DNA of 64,000 bases from Gracilibacillus salitolerans (GTDB lineage: Bacteria; Bacillota; Bacilli; Bacillales; Amphibacillaceae): assembly GCF_009650095.1 (NCBI RefSeq), contig NZ_CP045915.1, forward strand, positions 248,001-312,000, in the 5' to 3' direction. A program made the position numbers and the translations under genes. Positions 1 through 8,322 of the stretch are shown in pieces; position 1 is the stretch's first letter; each line of letters starts with the position of its first letter. The notes under the pieces are model-generated. The model was not told where the DNA came from and did no database searches. It was given only the letters and a program-made list of their open reading frames with translations.

Positions 1-226
1 TTTTTTACGGTTGTTTTGTGACAAATTATATTAAAATTCATAGTGTTCTGTGAATTTTAATATAAAATGTCACAGTCTTGAACATAATTTGTCATAGAAT
101 TCTAATATATAAATGTCATAGATCAGTAGCAATAAAGATATTTCTTTTAGAATAAAGTTGTTCCACAATCGGCCAGGTTGTGGAACAACTCTTTTTATTA
201 CGTAGTAGACCTTTACTGCGCAACAA
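1..226. repeat. Family A hairpin element, copy 1 (cut by window start)
   Basis: This matches the right part of the complete copy at 21393-21870. It holds a long imperfect hairpin at about 15-72 (arms TGTGACA...AAAATTCA and TGAATTTTAA...TGTCACA), a second hairpin with arms AGTTGTTCCACA/TGTGGAACAACT followed by a T run near 190, and a degenerate right terminal repeat (TACTGCGCAACAA) ending at about 226. No coding potential is seen. The left end lies outside the window. The 300 bases that follow to position 530 hold no convincing gene. Confidence 0.8.
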
Positions 227-423
227 TTAACTTCAATTTCAGGACAATAAAGATTATGTATAAGTTGAGAATAAATCCTCTTGCTAAACAAGACTTGTTA
301 TGATGTTTATGTATCATCGATCTATCGAATTTGTCTTCTTCCTCTTCTTCTCCTTTCCTATCCCAAGGCCTTACTTTCTAGTTATGCACAGTCTGATAAT
401 AGAGAGAAAGGTCATATGTTGTT

Positions 424-457
424 TCCTACGGGGAAGACATTTGTCTTTCCCGTAGGA
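424..457. other. Near-perfect 16-bp hairpin, no T tract
   Basis: Arms TCCTACGGGGAAGACA and TGTCTTTCCCGTAGGA are complementary except for one G-T pair and are separated by only two bases. Neither strand has a run of T after the stem, so it is not a normal intrinsic terminator. It lies about 75 bases beyond the stop codon of the minus-strand hydrolase and could act as an RNA 3'-end stabiliser or be a remnant of a mobile-element end. Confidence 0.6.
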
Positions 458-530
458 GGTAATTGAATTGCAAGGTTCATTTTTGGGTTTTGATTAATTA
501 CGGTAAACCTTAACACGAGTGAGTAACATG

Positions 531-1391
531 TTAATTTAAACGATTTTGCAAAAATTGTTTTATTAAGTAAACACTCTTTCCCAATTCTTCTTCTAATGGA
601 AAATGCCCGGTATTCAATAAATGCACTTCGCAGTCATTAAGATCGTTTTGAAAAGCTAATGCTCCTTCAGGTCCGAAAAATATGTCGTTTTTGCCCCATA
701 TAGCTAGTGTCGGAGGCTGGTAAGTTCTAAAGAACTCATGCCAATTGGGATACTGTTTAAGATTGTTTCTGTAGTCGTATTGCAAAGCAAGTTGTATTTC
801 ATCATTCCCTGGACGATCCAAAACCAATTGGTCCATATTCCATGCGTCGGGACTAATTCGTTCAGAGTTACGAGTTCCCTTTGTATATTGATACTTTGTA
901 AAGTCCGCAGATAAAATAAATCTTATATTATTTTTATTTTCTTCGTTAGGGTTTTCCCAATACGTACGAACAGGATCCCAAGCAGGCAATAAACCCTCCT
1001 CATAAGCATTTCCGTTTTGAGTTATGATGGCTTGAATGCGTTCAGGATGTTTTGATGCCAATCTAAATCCTACTGGAGCCCCATAATCATGAACATAGAT
1101 ACTAAATTTTTCTATGTTTAATTCCTGTACAAACTCATTGATCAGAAGAGCAAAGTTATCAAATGTATATTCAAAATCCTCTATTTTTGGTTGATCACTA
1201 TTCCCGAACCCTGGATAATCTGGTGCCACAATATGAAACTGATCCATTAGCTCTGTTATTAAGTTTCGATACATATGAGAAGAGGAAGGAAAGCCGTGAA
1301 GTAACAGAATTGTTGGATTCTCCTTATCACCAGCTTCGCGATAAAAGATATTAACGTCCTTAATACTTATTGTTTTGTATTCCACTAGCAT
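531..1391 (-). CDS. Alpha/beta hydrolase, epoxide hydrolase/haloalkane dehalogenase type
   Basis: This is a cytoplasmic alpha/beta-hydrolase of 286 residues, the usual length for the family. The oxyanion-loop motif HGFP is at about residues 32-35. The nucleophile elbow reads HDYGAPVG with Asp at about 102. The acid Asp is in GKND (about 236) and the base His is in TGHF (about 263). An Asp nucleophile rather than Ser points to the epoxide hydrolase/dehalogenase branch, so a small epoxide, halide or ester substrate is likely, but the substrate cannot be told. GAGGTGAT precedes the ATG. It is divergent from the CGNR regulator at 1596, and the shared promoter region carries paired inverted sites, so regulation by that protein is inferred. 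Confidence 0.85.
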   Translation of the reverse strand: MLVEYKTISIKDVNIFYREAGDKENPTILLLHGFPSSSHMYRNLITELMDQFHIVAPDYPGFGNSDQPKIEDFEYTFDNFALLINEFVQELNIEKFSIYVHDYGAPVGFRLASKHPERIQAIITQNGNAYEEGLLPAWDPVRTYWENPNEENKNNIRFILSADFTKYQYTKGTRNSERISPDAWNMDQLVLDRPGNDEIQLALQYDYRNNLKQYPNWHEFFRTYQPPTLAIWGKNDIFFGPEGALAFQNDLNDCEVHLLNTGHFPLEEELGKSVYLIKQFLQNRLN

Positions 1392-1485
1392 ATTATCACC
1401 TCATATAATTATAATTGATAACCCATTGAGCAGCCCAACAAATTGGAAACATCTAATTCATACGAATGCTTATCAACCCCCTCTT

Positions 1486-1574
1486 TTATAACCGTTAAAA
1501 ATAATTTTTAGAAGTTACAACTCCATCGTATAGCACTTTTTATAACTTGTCAAATGCAATTTTAACGGTTATAA
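1486..1574. promoter_or_regulatory. Paired 15-bp inverted operator candidates in divergent promoter
   Basis: TTATAACCGTTAAAA at 1486-1500 is repeated in perfect inverted orientation as TTTTAACGGTTATAA at 1560-1574, with 59 bases between. Each copy contains a TATAA box facing outward toward its own gene: the right copy overlaps the -10 of the CGNR gene and the left copy faces the hydrolase. This symmetric layout fits a repressor that shuts both promoters, most simply the neighbouring CGNR protein. The arrangement is seen directly; the binding protein is inference. Confidence 0.6.
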
Positions 1575-1575
1575 T
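1547..1575 (+). promoter_or_regulatory. Sigma-A type promoter of the CGNR gene
   Basis: TTGTCA at 1547-1552 and a consensus TATAAT at 1570-1575 are separated by 17 bases. The right operator copy (1560-1574) covers the spacer and the -10, so bound repressor would block RNA polymerase. The gene's ribosome site GAGGTGAGC lies just downstream, before the ATG at 1596, giving a very short leader. Confidence 0.65.
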
Positions 1576-1595
1576 TATTACGAGGTGAGCAAGTT

Positions 1596-2180
1596 ATGGA
1601 TAAATCAATATTTATATTAGGTGGAACTGCGTGGATAAACCTTGTTAATACAACCTATATCTCTAATAACAAAGAGGTTGACATTTTAGCTGATAAATCA
1701 AGTACTCTTCAATGGCTAAAGGAAAATAATCTTTTACGGGAGTCTGATGCCATCGATTTAGAGAACAAAGAATTAATTAATTCGTTAATCATCGAGCTTC
1801 ATTCACTCCGTAAACTTTGCAACATCATTTTGTTTGATATAGAACAAAAAGGTGAGGTTTCTCTAAATGCAACCAATCAATTAAAAAAAATTGTTGAGAA
1901 GTTGAAAGTTAACATAACAATTAATTCAGAGAATAACAACTTAAAGATGGTATCTGAAGGAGTAACAGTTGAGGATCACGTATTGTACAATATTATCGGT
2001 TCTATCATTCATACTTTGGAAAATACCTCTATTGGCCGCATTCGAAAGTGTGAGCATGAAGAATGCATACTCTATTTCGTCGATACATCAAAATCAGGAA
2101 AGAGACGCTGGTGCAGCATGGAGTTGTGCGGAAATCGCAAAAAGGCGGCCGAATTTTATGCGAAGAAAAAGAAAAAGTAA
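1596..2180 (+). CDS. CGNR zinc-finger/ABATE-domain regulator
   Basis: The 194-residue protein has an N-terminal ABATE-like region and a C-terminal CGNR zinc finger: four Cys at about 152, 157, 173 and 178, the last in the name-giving CGNR, with FVDTSKSGKRRWCS between, followed by a Lys-rich tail that ends in five lysines. Proteins with this layout are known or presumed DNA-binding regulators in Gram-positive and actinobacterial genomes. It is divergent from the hydrolase at 531-1391, and the promoter between carries inverted sites overlapping both -10 regions. Autorepression together with control of the hydrolase is the simplest reading. Start is ATG behind GAGGTGAGC. Confidence 0.85.
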   Translation: MDKSIFILGGTAWINLVNTTYISNNKEVDILADKSSTLQWLKENNLLRESDAIDLENKELINSLIIELHSLRKLCNIILFDIEQKGEVSLNATNQLKKIVEKLKVNITINSENNNLKMVSEGVTVEDHVLYNIIGSIIHTLENTSIGRIRKCEHEECILYFVDTSKSGKRRWCSMELCGNRKKAAEFYAKKKKK

Positions 2181-2316
2181 GCCTATTTACAATTTTTTAT
2201 AGAAACCAATTTTTGATGCTGCAAGGTGGATTCATTTAGATAGAAACAAGACAAATTTATTAGAAATACTAAAAGGACTAAACCTATTATAATGCACTAA
2301 TTCCATAGCTGCTATC

Positions 2317-3200
2317 GATGCACAGTACAAATATACTATTCAATAGATAAGGATATTGAACAATAGGCGCTAGTAGTGCATACTGTGATTATTATATAAG
2401 AAAGTTTGAAGAGCAAACCTTTCTCATTAGATTTGCTCTTCTTATAACGATTTAGCAATAGGTTAACTAAAAATTCCAAACCACGACATATGACATATTA
2501 AGTTAGATATACTACGATAAATGACATTATATATTAGAGAATATGACATCTTTTTGTAGGAAAAACCCGTATTTTAACGGTCCTTTTGTGACAAGTTATA
2601 TTAGAATTCACATCTTTGTCACCCAAAATTAATCTTTTTCCATAAGTCTTAATCTCTTTCCGTAAGTATTAATGTTTTTCCGTGAATTGGAAAGGAAAGA
2701 GCATTTGAGAGAGACTTTTGGAGAAGATTTGAGAGAAAGTTGAAGTGAAATTGAAGTGGTTCAGTATCGAATAAAACTTGATATATAAAGGTTTAGAGCA
2801 GAAGAGAAGGATAACTTTTTCTTCTGTTCTTTTTTCTATCTCCATTCAGTTTTTTCTCTATTACGGAAAAACAAAGTTACCGTTCGACAAATTTAGCAGG
2901 GTGTGTTTCGGGTCAAAATCGGCTGTTTTACGGAAAAACATTAATTACGCACCATTATTTGTAAAAGTGGGTTGGAGTTAGGTGTGGTATGGGATTTAGG
3001 GTGATTTGGGGAGGGAAAGAGATTAATTTTGGGGGACATTCTTTGTGAATTCTAATATAATTTGTCATAGAATTCTAATATAAAAATGTCATAGATCAGT
3101 AGCAATAAAGATATTTCTTTTACAATAAAGTTGTTCCACAATCGGCCAGGCTGTGGAACAACTCTTTTTATTACGTAGTAGACACATACTACGCAACAAA
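2317..3200. repeat. Family A hairpin element, copy 2, interrupted by family B
   Basis: Positions 2319-2616 follow the left part of the 21393-21870 copy and 3039-3200 follow its right part, with a 422-bp family B element between them. The left terminal repeat is degenerate (TGCACAGTAC) and so is the right one (TACTACGCAACAAA). The break falls exactly in the loop of the central hairpin, between the arms AGAATTCACA and TGTGAATTCT. Compared with copy 3, about 22 bases are also missing after the right arm. The short reading frames inside are not believed to be genes. Confidence 0.8.
2617..3038. repeat. Family B element, copy 1, nested in family A
   Basis: Terminal inverted repeats TGTCACCCAAAATTAATC (2617-2634) and its complement ending GGGGGACA at 3038 match at 17 of 18 positions. 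Inside the left end are three imperfect direct copies of TTAATCTTTTTCCATAAG, and the motif CGTAAG/TATTAATG/TTTTTCCG recurs inverted near the right end (ACGGAAAAACATTAATTACG), as transposase-binding sites often do. TCTT occurs immediately outside the left end (2613-2616) and one base outside the right end (3040-3043), a possible target duplication. No transposase gene is present, so this looks like a MITE-type element. Confidence 0.7.
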
Positions 3201-3457
3201 ATTATTTCCATAATTGTGGAAAATAGGAACAATAATTCTTTATCTTCTGGTATGATTTAAGTAAGAAGATATATGACATTGTGAAGTTATTCACTTAAAC
3301 TAACGGGGCACTTATCTGGGATAAGAGGTTGCTATATTTAATCCACAAAAGGGCCATTATCTTGAATAACCTACCAAGATTGTGAACGGGTAAAGTTGAG
3401 GATTGGTTGTAGTTATCAATAAACAATTGAAACATAAATTTTCCTTGAACAAAGAAA

Positions 3458-3503
3458 AAACCTCTCTAAATTCCTGTTAATTTAGGAATTTCACGAGAGG
3501 TTT
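3458..3503. terminator. Bidirectional intrinsic terminator
   Basis: AAACCTCTC at 3458 pairs with GAGAGGTTT ending at 3503, and an inner stem AAATTCCT/AGGAATTT extends it. Read on the minus strand the stem is followed by TTTTTTC, directly after the stop codon of the small minus-strand frame at 3507. On the plus strand the run is weaker. The 260 bases upstream to the family A element hold no gene. Confidence 0.7.
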
Positions 3504-3506
3504 GTT

Positions 3507-3698
3507 TTATATGTTGCTCTTCGAAAAATATTTCCGAGTATCTTCACGTATTTGTTTGGGTAAGACACGATCAAGTTCTTCATTTAACCATGAAAGTGTT
3601 TTACTACGTAAGTCATCACGCATTTTTTCTTCTGCAGAGAGCATAACTAAATTGATGGTGCAAAAAGAGGGAGCTGTACAGCAGTTTCCTCTATACAA
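3507..3698 (-). CDS. Short hypothetical protein, probably a 3' gene remnant
   Basis: The frame's C-terminal 45 residues (from about MLSAEEKMRDDLRSKTL) have a balanced charged composition typical of real protein, and the frame ends 4 bases before a strong terminator, as a genuine 3' gene end would. The N-terminal 20 residues look random and no ribosome site is visible, so the beginning is probably lost. I do not recognise the family. It lies next to other broken genes (3739-4039), consistent with a deletion junction. Confidence 0.35.
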   Translation of the reverse strand: MYRGNCCTAPSFCTINLVMLSAEEKMRDDLRSKTLSWLNEELDRVLPKQIREDTRKYFSKSNI

Positions 3699-3738
3699 AT
3701 AACCATTATCTTTAATATTTTTACATTGAAAAATAGGC

Positions 3739-4039
3739 TTAGGACTTCCCCGTTTTCTGTTTAGCTAATGAAAATGCTAATGTCAACGGACCAAGTTTAC
3801 CTATAAACATGATCAATATGAAAATGATTTTTCCAAACGATGTAAGGTCTCCAGTCAATCCCATCCAGTAATGTGGAGCAAAACTTTTGGACACCGCCGT
3901 CGTTTCGGTCACATCGATTGGTTTCTGTATACTTTCCATCATCCAAAGCAGCCTCTTTGTTTCTATTTGCTTCCCCTGCTCGAATCTGATAAGAGCTACC
4001 ACGATATTCGAGCACTTTCACCTTGAAGATTTCCATCAT
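3739..4039 (-). pseudogene. Chimeric remnant: C45-like peptidase start joined to KtrB end
   Basis: Two overlapping minus-strand frames together read as parts of two unrelated genes. The first (from ATG at 4039, FKVKVLEYRGSSYQI) and then a shifted frame (GKQIETKRLLWMMESI...SFAPHYW) resemble the N-terminus of C45-family self-processing peptidases/acyltransferases. The same second frame then runs into GKIIFILIMFIGKLGPLTL, the characteristic last membrane segment of KtrB/KtrD potassium channel subunits, and stops at 3739. The reading is that a deletion fused the 5' end of one gene to the 3' end of another, and a frameshift followed. Neither function would survive. Confidence 0.6.
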
Positions 4040-4161
4040 TTTACTCCATCTCCCATCTTTTACCTCATTTTACCATAACAGCGAAAGTGTTAGGCACCTT
4101 TTAGGATTGTACGATTATCAATGCTTCTGAAACGATACCTGACTCTTTCTTAAAAATACTA

Positions 4162-4767
4162 TCATTCGATTTTGAAGCCGGCAGTTTGTATTGGTCCTTG
4201 GGTGATGAGTTTGGAGAGCTGGTTGGCCATCTCTTCAGGTGTAGGCTTCTCCTCTTGGTTTAACCACCATTGGATGACAGCTACGAAGGCAGCGCTGATG
4301 AAATGGAGAAGGAGATCTTTCGGGATTTGGAATTGGGTTGGATCCTTCACGACTTCTTTTATGTGCCTGTCGAACTTATCACGAATCACTTCTTCTAAAT
4401 TGTTCCTGAAACCATTGATTCCATTTTTACCGAACATGACTTGATAGAACATCTGATGTTTTTGTATACATTGGTAAACATTGGTGACACTGCCTTTTAA
4501 CCTCTCAATATTCACTTCTTGATCTGCCTGGTCGAAAGGCGGATTGATGACGCTGATCAATTCCTGGATGACATCAGAACTCATTTTTTCCAGAAGGTCA
4601 TACTTGTCATCATAGTGAAGATAGAAAGTTGCGCGGTTGATTAACGCTTCATCTGCGATCTCTTGAATGGTCATTGCGTCAAAGCCCTTCTCTTGGATAA
4701 ACTTCAAGAATGCTTCGTTAATGAGTTTCCTCGTCCTTTTTACTCGTAGGTCTGTTTTCTTAGCCAT
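4162..4767 (-). CDS. TetR/AcrR family transcriptional repressor
   Basis: The protein has 201 residues with an N-terminal TetR helix-turn-helix at about residues 10-55 (RKLINEAFLKFIQEKGFDAM, then TIQEIADEALINRATFYLHY), followed by a ligand-binding domain of the TetR_C_7 style. It is divergent from the YhgE/Pip-like membrane protein at 4937, the normal arrangement for a TetR repressor controlling an exporter. Ligand unknown. The start is ATG with GAGGGATG just upstream. A promoter for the target lies in the gap. Confidence 0.9.
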   Translation of the reverse strand: MAKKTDLRVKRTRKLINEAFLKFIQEKGFDAMTIQEIADEALINRATFYLHYDDKYDLLEKMSSDVIQELISVINPPFDQADQEVNIERLKGSVTNVYQCIQKHQMFYQVMFGKNGINGFRNNLEEVIRDKFDRHIKEVVKDPTQFQIPKDLLLHFISAAFVAVIQWWLNQEEKPTPEEMANQLSKLITQGPIQTAGFKIE

Positions 4768-4847
4768 TTTTTCATCCCTCTTTTATCAAATAAGCAACAA
4801 ATTTAAATCAGGTGTCGTTTATCATACATATCGTAAAACATTGGTTA

Positions 4848-4875
4848 TTGTATGTTTCTTGTATTCTTCTATAAT
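4848..4875 (+). promoter_or_regulatory. Promoter of the YhgE-like gene
   Basis: TTGTAT at 4848-4853 and TATAAT at 4870-4875 are spaced by 16 bases in the gap between the divergent TetR and membrane-protein genes. Short AT-rich dyads surround it, but no single clear TetR operator could be chosen by eye. Confidence 0.5.
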
Positions 4876-4936
4876 GGCATTGTAAACAACATAGTGTAAC
4901 TAATCAAAAACTTGTCTATTAAGGGGGATGTATAGG

Positions 4937-6115
4937 ATGAATTTCTTTAAGCAGGAGCTATTCTGGGGCGGGTTCGCTGGAATACTGATTGCTGTCATCA
5001 TTTTTACATTTTCATTCATGGGTTCCACCGTCAATCCAACACCAAAAGACATGCCGTTAGCACTCGTCGTGGAAGATGAAGGTGTGAAACCCCCAACAGG
5101 AGAGCAGTTGAACTTCGGTAAAATGTTAGAAGAGCAAATCAAACAGAATGACAATGAGAGTGTGGAATGGACCATTCTGGAAAGTCGCGAAAAAGCAATC
5201 AATGAGATGAATGACAAGAACTTCTATGCGTCTATCGTCATTCCGAACGATCTATCTCAAAAGATTCCTACTCTATTAGGTCCAAGTCCGCAAAATGCTG
5301 AAGTCGAGATTCTGATCAATGAGGGGTTGAACAAACCAGCTGCCGCAATCGGAGAGCAAGTGGCTAATGGAATCATCGCAAAGTTGAACCAACAAGTCCA
5401 AACCAATTTATATACGCAAGTGTCGGAGCGTCAGATGCCGTTAAGTGTAGAGCAAGCCCAGCAGCTCGCACAACCCATCTCTGTAAAAACGGAGAAACTG
5501 AACCCTGTCCCAAGTTATACCGCAAACGGTAACGCGCCAGCCGTATTCACCCAGATTATATGGCTGACGACGTTCATCAGTTCCATGATCCTTTTTACAG
5601 TGGTTAAAAAGATCGGCTTACGATGGACGTCTCTTGTCAGTCAACTGCTTGGCGGATTCATTTTCGTGAGCGGAATTACGGGTCTCGTATTCTGGTTGGC
5701 GAACAACGTGCTGGAGGTCACAATCCCTGACAAAGGCGGCATGTTGATCCTAATGCTTTTCGTCGGTCTCATGTTCTATTTCATTCAGGGAGCGTTCTTG
5801 AACTGGATTGGATATGCAGCAGCGCCGATTTTCATACTCTTGTTCTTCTTCTCGATGCCGGTCTTGACCCTGCCGCCTGAAATGTTGCCAGACATCACAA
5901 AGAGCTGGCTGTATGATTGGGTTCCATTCCGTTTCAGCGTAGAGGCGTTCAAAGATATCCTGTTCTTCGATAAAAACCCTTTGAACGACGGCATTGGCAT
6001 ATTAGGCTATACCGCTCTCATCAGCCTGCTCGTAATGAGCTTGTCCGTTCTGAAACCTACTGCTAAAAAGTTAGAACAATCGAAAGTAAAAGAACCTGCT
6101 AGAGGGGCCGATTAA
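4937..6115 (+). CDS. YhgE/Pip-like ABC-2 type membrane protein (DUF3533)
   Basis: The protein of about 392 residues has one N-terminal membrane segment (about residues 10-30, GGFAGILIAVIIFTFSF), a long extracytoplasmic region to about 200, and then five or six membrane segments from about 205 to 380. That layout and the region around PPEMLPDITKSWLYDWVPFRF fit the YhgE/Pip/DUF3533 group, related to ABC-2 permeases and linked to export or phage-infection proteins. No ATPase gene is adjacent. ATG 4937 is preferred over 4928 because GGGGG at 4923-4927 lies at correct distance. Divergent TetR gene probably controls it. Confidence 0.8.
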   Translation: MNFFKQELFWGGFAGILIAVIIFTFSFMGSTVNPTPKDMPLALVVEDEGVKPPTGEQLNFGKMLEEQIKQNDNESVEWTILESREKAINEMNDKNFYASIVIPNDLSQKIPTLLGPSPQNAEVEILINEGLNKPAAAIGEQVANGIIAKLNQQVQTNLYTQVSERQMPLSVEQAQQLAQPISVKTEKLNPVPSYTANGNAPAVFTQIIWLTTFISSMILFTVVKKIGLRWTSLVSQLLGGFIFVSGITGLVFWLANNVLEVTIPDKGGMLILMLFVGLMFYFIQGAFLNWIGYAAAPIFILLFFFSMPVLTLPPEMLPDITKSWLYDWVPFRFSVEAFKDILFFDKNPLNDGIGILGYTALISLLVMSLSVLKPTAKKLEQSKVKEPARGAD

Positions 6116-6139
6116 AGAAATATCAAAAAAATCACGCAG

Positions 6140-6260
6140 GAATGAATTATGCAGTAAAGCTATATAAAGAAGGAGGGGTATGACTGTAAATCAAATTTAT
6201 GAAATTACAAATGTGTCAAGAGCCTCATTATATAGAAAGCTATCGGAAGGGAACAGATAA
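6140..6260 (+). pseudogene. Resolvase-type helix-turn-helix remnant
   Basis: The frame containing AVKLYKEGG (about 6150-6177) and, after a shift, MTVNQIYEITNVSRASLYRK (6180-6242) together look like the C-terminal helix-turn-helix of a serine resolvase/invertase. It stops at 6260. No catalytic domain remains. It suggests a former mobile element at this site. The remainder of 6116-6429 holds nothing else recognisable. Confidence 0.5.
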
Positions 6261-6429
6261 TCATTTCTTATTCTGAAATTGAAGATCTCTTAGTAGGGAT
6301 TAATAAATTAATAACAAAACTTGCCCTTGAACTCCTAAGTTTTAGGGGGGAGGTAAAATTCGACCACAGATCATTTTCATAAAAAGGAACAATAAGGCTG
6401 GGATGATAAAATACAAGGAGGATTTCTAC

Positions 6430-7278
6430 ATGACAAATTCAGACAAAACCATTTTAGTGTTGGGTGCCACGGGAAAACAGGGAGGCGCAGTTGCCAGGAA
6501 GTTGTTAGCTGATGGATGGTCCGTGCGCGCGGTTTCGCGGCGCCCGAATCAACCGGCTGCACAAGAACTGCAAAAAAGGGGCGCCACAGTCGTTCAAGCG
6601 AATATGGATAATCAGCAATCTCTCTTAGAAGCTATGCGGGGAGTTTACGGTGTTTATAGCGTTCAACCTTTGTATTTAAAGGATTCCGAAAAAGAGATCC
6701 AACAAGGGAAAACAGTAGCGAATGTTGCCAAACAGGTCGGCGTCTCACATTTTGTATATGGCTCGGCCGGCGGCGCTGAAAGAGATAGTGGGGTTCCCCA
6801 TTTTGAAACAAAGTGGCAAGTTGAGAAATATGTACGTGCTATTGGTTTACCTTTTACGGCTCTCCGTCCAGCTGGTTTCATGGAAAACTTTATAGGATTT
6901 AGTAAAGCTCATGAACAAAAATTGATGATACAGGGATTTATGGATGTGAATACGAATTTACAAATCATCGCGGTGCAAGATATTGGGGCGTTTGCTGCAA
7001 TTGCCTTTAACAACCCGGAAAAATACAAGGGAAAGGCCATTGAAATTGCCGGGGACGAAGTGACGCTTTCAGAAGTGGCAAAAGTGTTTAGTCAAGTATT
7101 TGATACGCCATGTGAAGTTTTGGAGTCTGCCAGGGATCAATTTCAGAAAAATAAAATGTTTGAATGGTTAGAAACTGATGGGTATCAAGCTGACATTCCT
7201 TCACTACGTAAAATTCATCCCGAATTGCTTGATTTATCAACCTGGGTTAAAAATTCGGGATGGGATCCATTTGTTTAA
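6430..7278 (+). CDS. NmrA-like NAD(P)-binding protein
   Basis: The 282-residue protein begins with a Rossmann dinucleotide motif, VLGATGKQGG (about residues 11-20), and continues with the NmrA/HSCARG-like pattern (RAVSRRPNQPAAQEL; YGSAGGAERDSGVPHFETKW; LRPAGFMENF). Members of this group bind NADP(H) as redox sensors or act as reductases; the catalytic Tyr-Lys pair of ordinary short-chain reductases is not evident. ATG 6430 is chosen because AAGGAGGAT is 8 bases upstream. It stands alone; a decayed MarR gene follows. Confidence 0.85.
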   Translation: MTNSDKTILVLGATGKQGGAVARKLLADGWSVRAVSRRPNQPAAQELQKRGATVVQANMDNQQSLLEAMRGVYGVYSVQPLYLKDSEKEIQQGKTVANVAKQVGVSHFVYGSAGGAERDSGVPHFETKWQVEKYVRAIGLPFTALRPAGFMENFIGFSKAHEQKLMIQGFMDVNTNLQIIAVQDIGAFAAIAFNNPEKYKGKAIEIAGDEVTLSEVAKVFSQVFDTPCEVLESARDQFQKNKMFEWLETDGYQADIPSLRKIHPELLDLSTWVKNSGWDPFV

Positions 7279-7360
7279 GAAGAAAAAAGGTGCTAATGTA
7301 TAATCAATGAATCGATAGTTGTGTGATTTTATTAAGCAACAGAAAAGGTAAGGGTATCTT

Positions 7361-7640
7361 ATGAACAGACAAGAAATGCATCAGATAACAAAGAAAATAA
7401 GGAATTGAGTGCGGCAGATCAGTATCCGGTTAGTGTTGCCATTTTGCTTTGGCACGTTCCCACCACGCATTGGCTGGACAAATGCTTCGTAAGAGAGGAT
7501 TGTTCGCAGGCCAAGAAATTCTAATTATGTAATTGTGGGATCAGGATGGTCAGTCACAAAACCGCCTCGGCCGGACATGGGGTGTTGACCATTCAACCGT
7601 TTCGAAAACGGTACGAAGGTTGGAAGAACTTCTATCGCCC
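7361..7640 (+). pseudogene. Decayed MarR-family regulator
   Basis: One frame reads LARSHHALAGQMLRKRGLFA, then GQEILIM, a TAA stop (a CAA-to-TAA type change), then LWDQDGQSQNRLGRTWGVDH and STVSKTVRRLEELLSP. This is the winged helix-turn-helix region of a MarR repressor. The region from ATG 7361 ends early at a TGA in a different phase, and the C-terminal dimerisation part after the DNA-recognition helix is missing. It may once have controlled the NmrA-like gene just upstream. The rest of 7279-7764 shows only AT-rich sequence and a short ATTAACGGGCGC-type repeat. Confidence 0.65.
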
Positions 7641-7764
7641 CTTGGGAAGCCTATCTCGAGGGGCATTATGCCATTAACGGGCGCAATTCATTACGCCTTT
7701 GTTCCGTTAAAGGGGGCTTTCCTTTAGTAATAAAATTAATTTAATGGAAGGAGAGATAACAAAT

Positions 7765-8211
7765 TTGAAGTATAGTGTAAGGTCCTTTATAAGGACGGAA
7801 ATTGAAAATTGTGTTGATTTGTACATTAAGGTTTTTAACTCCCAGCCCTGGAATGAAGAATGGTCGTACGATATTGCAAAGGAGAGACTTACTGATTTGT
7901 ACAACACACCTAAGTTTTTAGGACTAACATTATATCGGGGGAGGGAATTGGTAGGGTTCATTGGTGGTAACAAGAAGCGAACACCCCAAGGTATTGTATT
8001 TTATATTGCTGAATTGTGTATTAACAATGACATACAAGGAAAAGGATTGGGCTCATTGCTTTTAGAGTCTCTAGAAGAACAACTTCAAGAGAATAAGGTT
8101 TCAAGTATTTATTTGATTACTTCTAACGGTGGACTTGCAGAGCGTTTTTACATAAAGAAGGATTACGAAATGAATGAGAATAGAATTATTATGAAGAAGA
8201 CTTTTAATTAA
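7765..8211 (+). CDS. GNAT family N-acetyltransferase
   Basis: This is a small GNAT enzyme of about 148 residues. The acetyl-CoA loop motif is NDIQGKGLGSLLLESLEEQL (about residues 91-110), preceded by strand beta4 (IVFYIAELCIN) and followed by a conserved AERFYIKKDYEM. It transfers acetyl groups from acetyl-CoA to an amine; the substrate is not known. TTG 7765 is preferred to the upstream ATG 7744 because the GGAGAG ribosome site (7750-7756) lies inside the longer version. A terminator hairpin follows at 8295. Confidence 0.85.
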   Translation: MKYSVRSFIRTEIENCVDLYIKVFNSQPWNEEWSYDIAKERLTDLYNTPKFLGLTLYRGRELVGFIGGNKKRTPQGIVFYIAELCINNDIQGKGLGSLLLESLEEQLQENKVSSIYLITSNGGLAERFYIKKDYEMNENRIIMKKTFN

Positions 8212-8294
8212 TTATTCCGATGCCACTAGTTACATTCAGGTTCGAAATATCTCGGTTTCAAGTCTTCAAGTATCGGGTGGCAAGAGTTCAACAA

Positions 8295-8322
8295 GGCGAT
8301 CATCAAAATGATCGTCTTTTTT
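8295..8322 (+). terminator. Intrinsic terminator after the GNAT gene
   Basis: GGCGATCAT/ATGATCGTC form a stem with a five-base loop followed by TTTTTT. It lies about 85 bases after the GNAT stop. The 130 bases between it and the IS110 element hold no gene. Confidence 0.75.

Noticed and set aside
2778..2981. 67-codon frame inside family B and the matching 71-codon frame at 17134-17349
   Set aside because: The two copies do not conserve the protein; substitutions and indels break the frame, so the element is non-coding.
3502..3702. Plus-strand 66-codon frame
   Set aside because: It is the complement of a better minus-strand frame that ends at a terminator.
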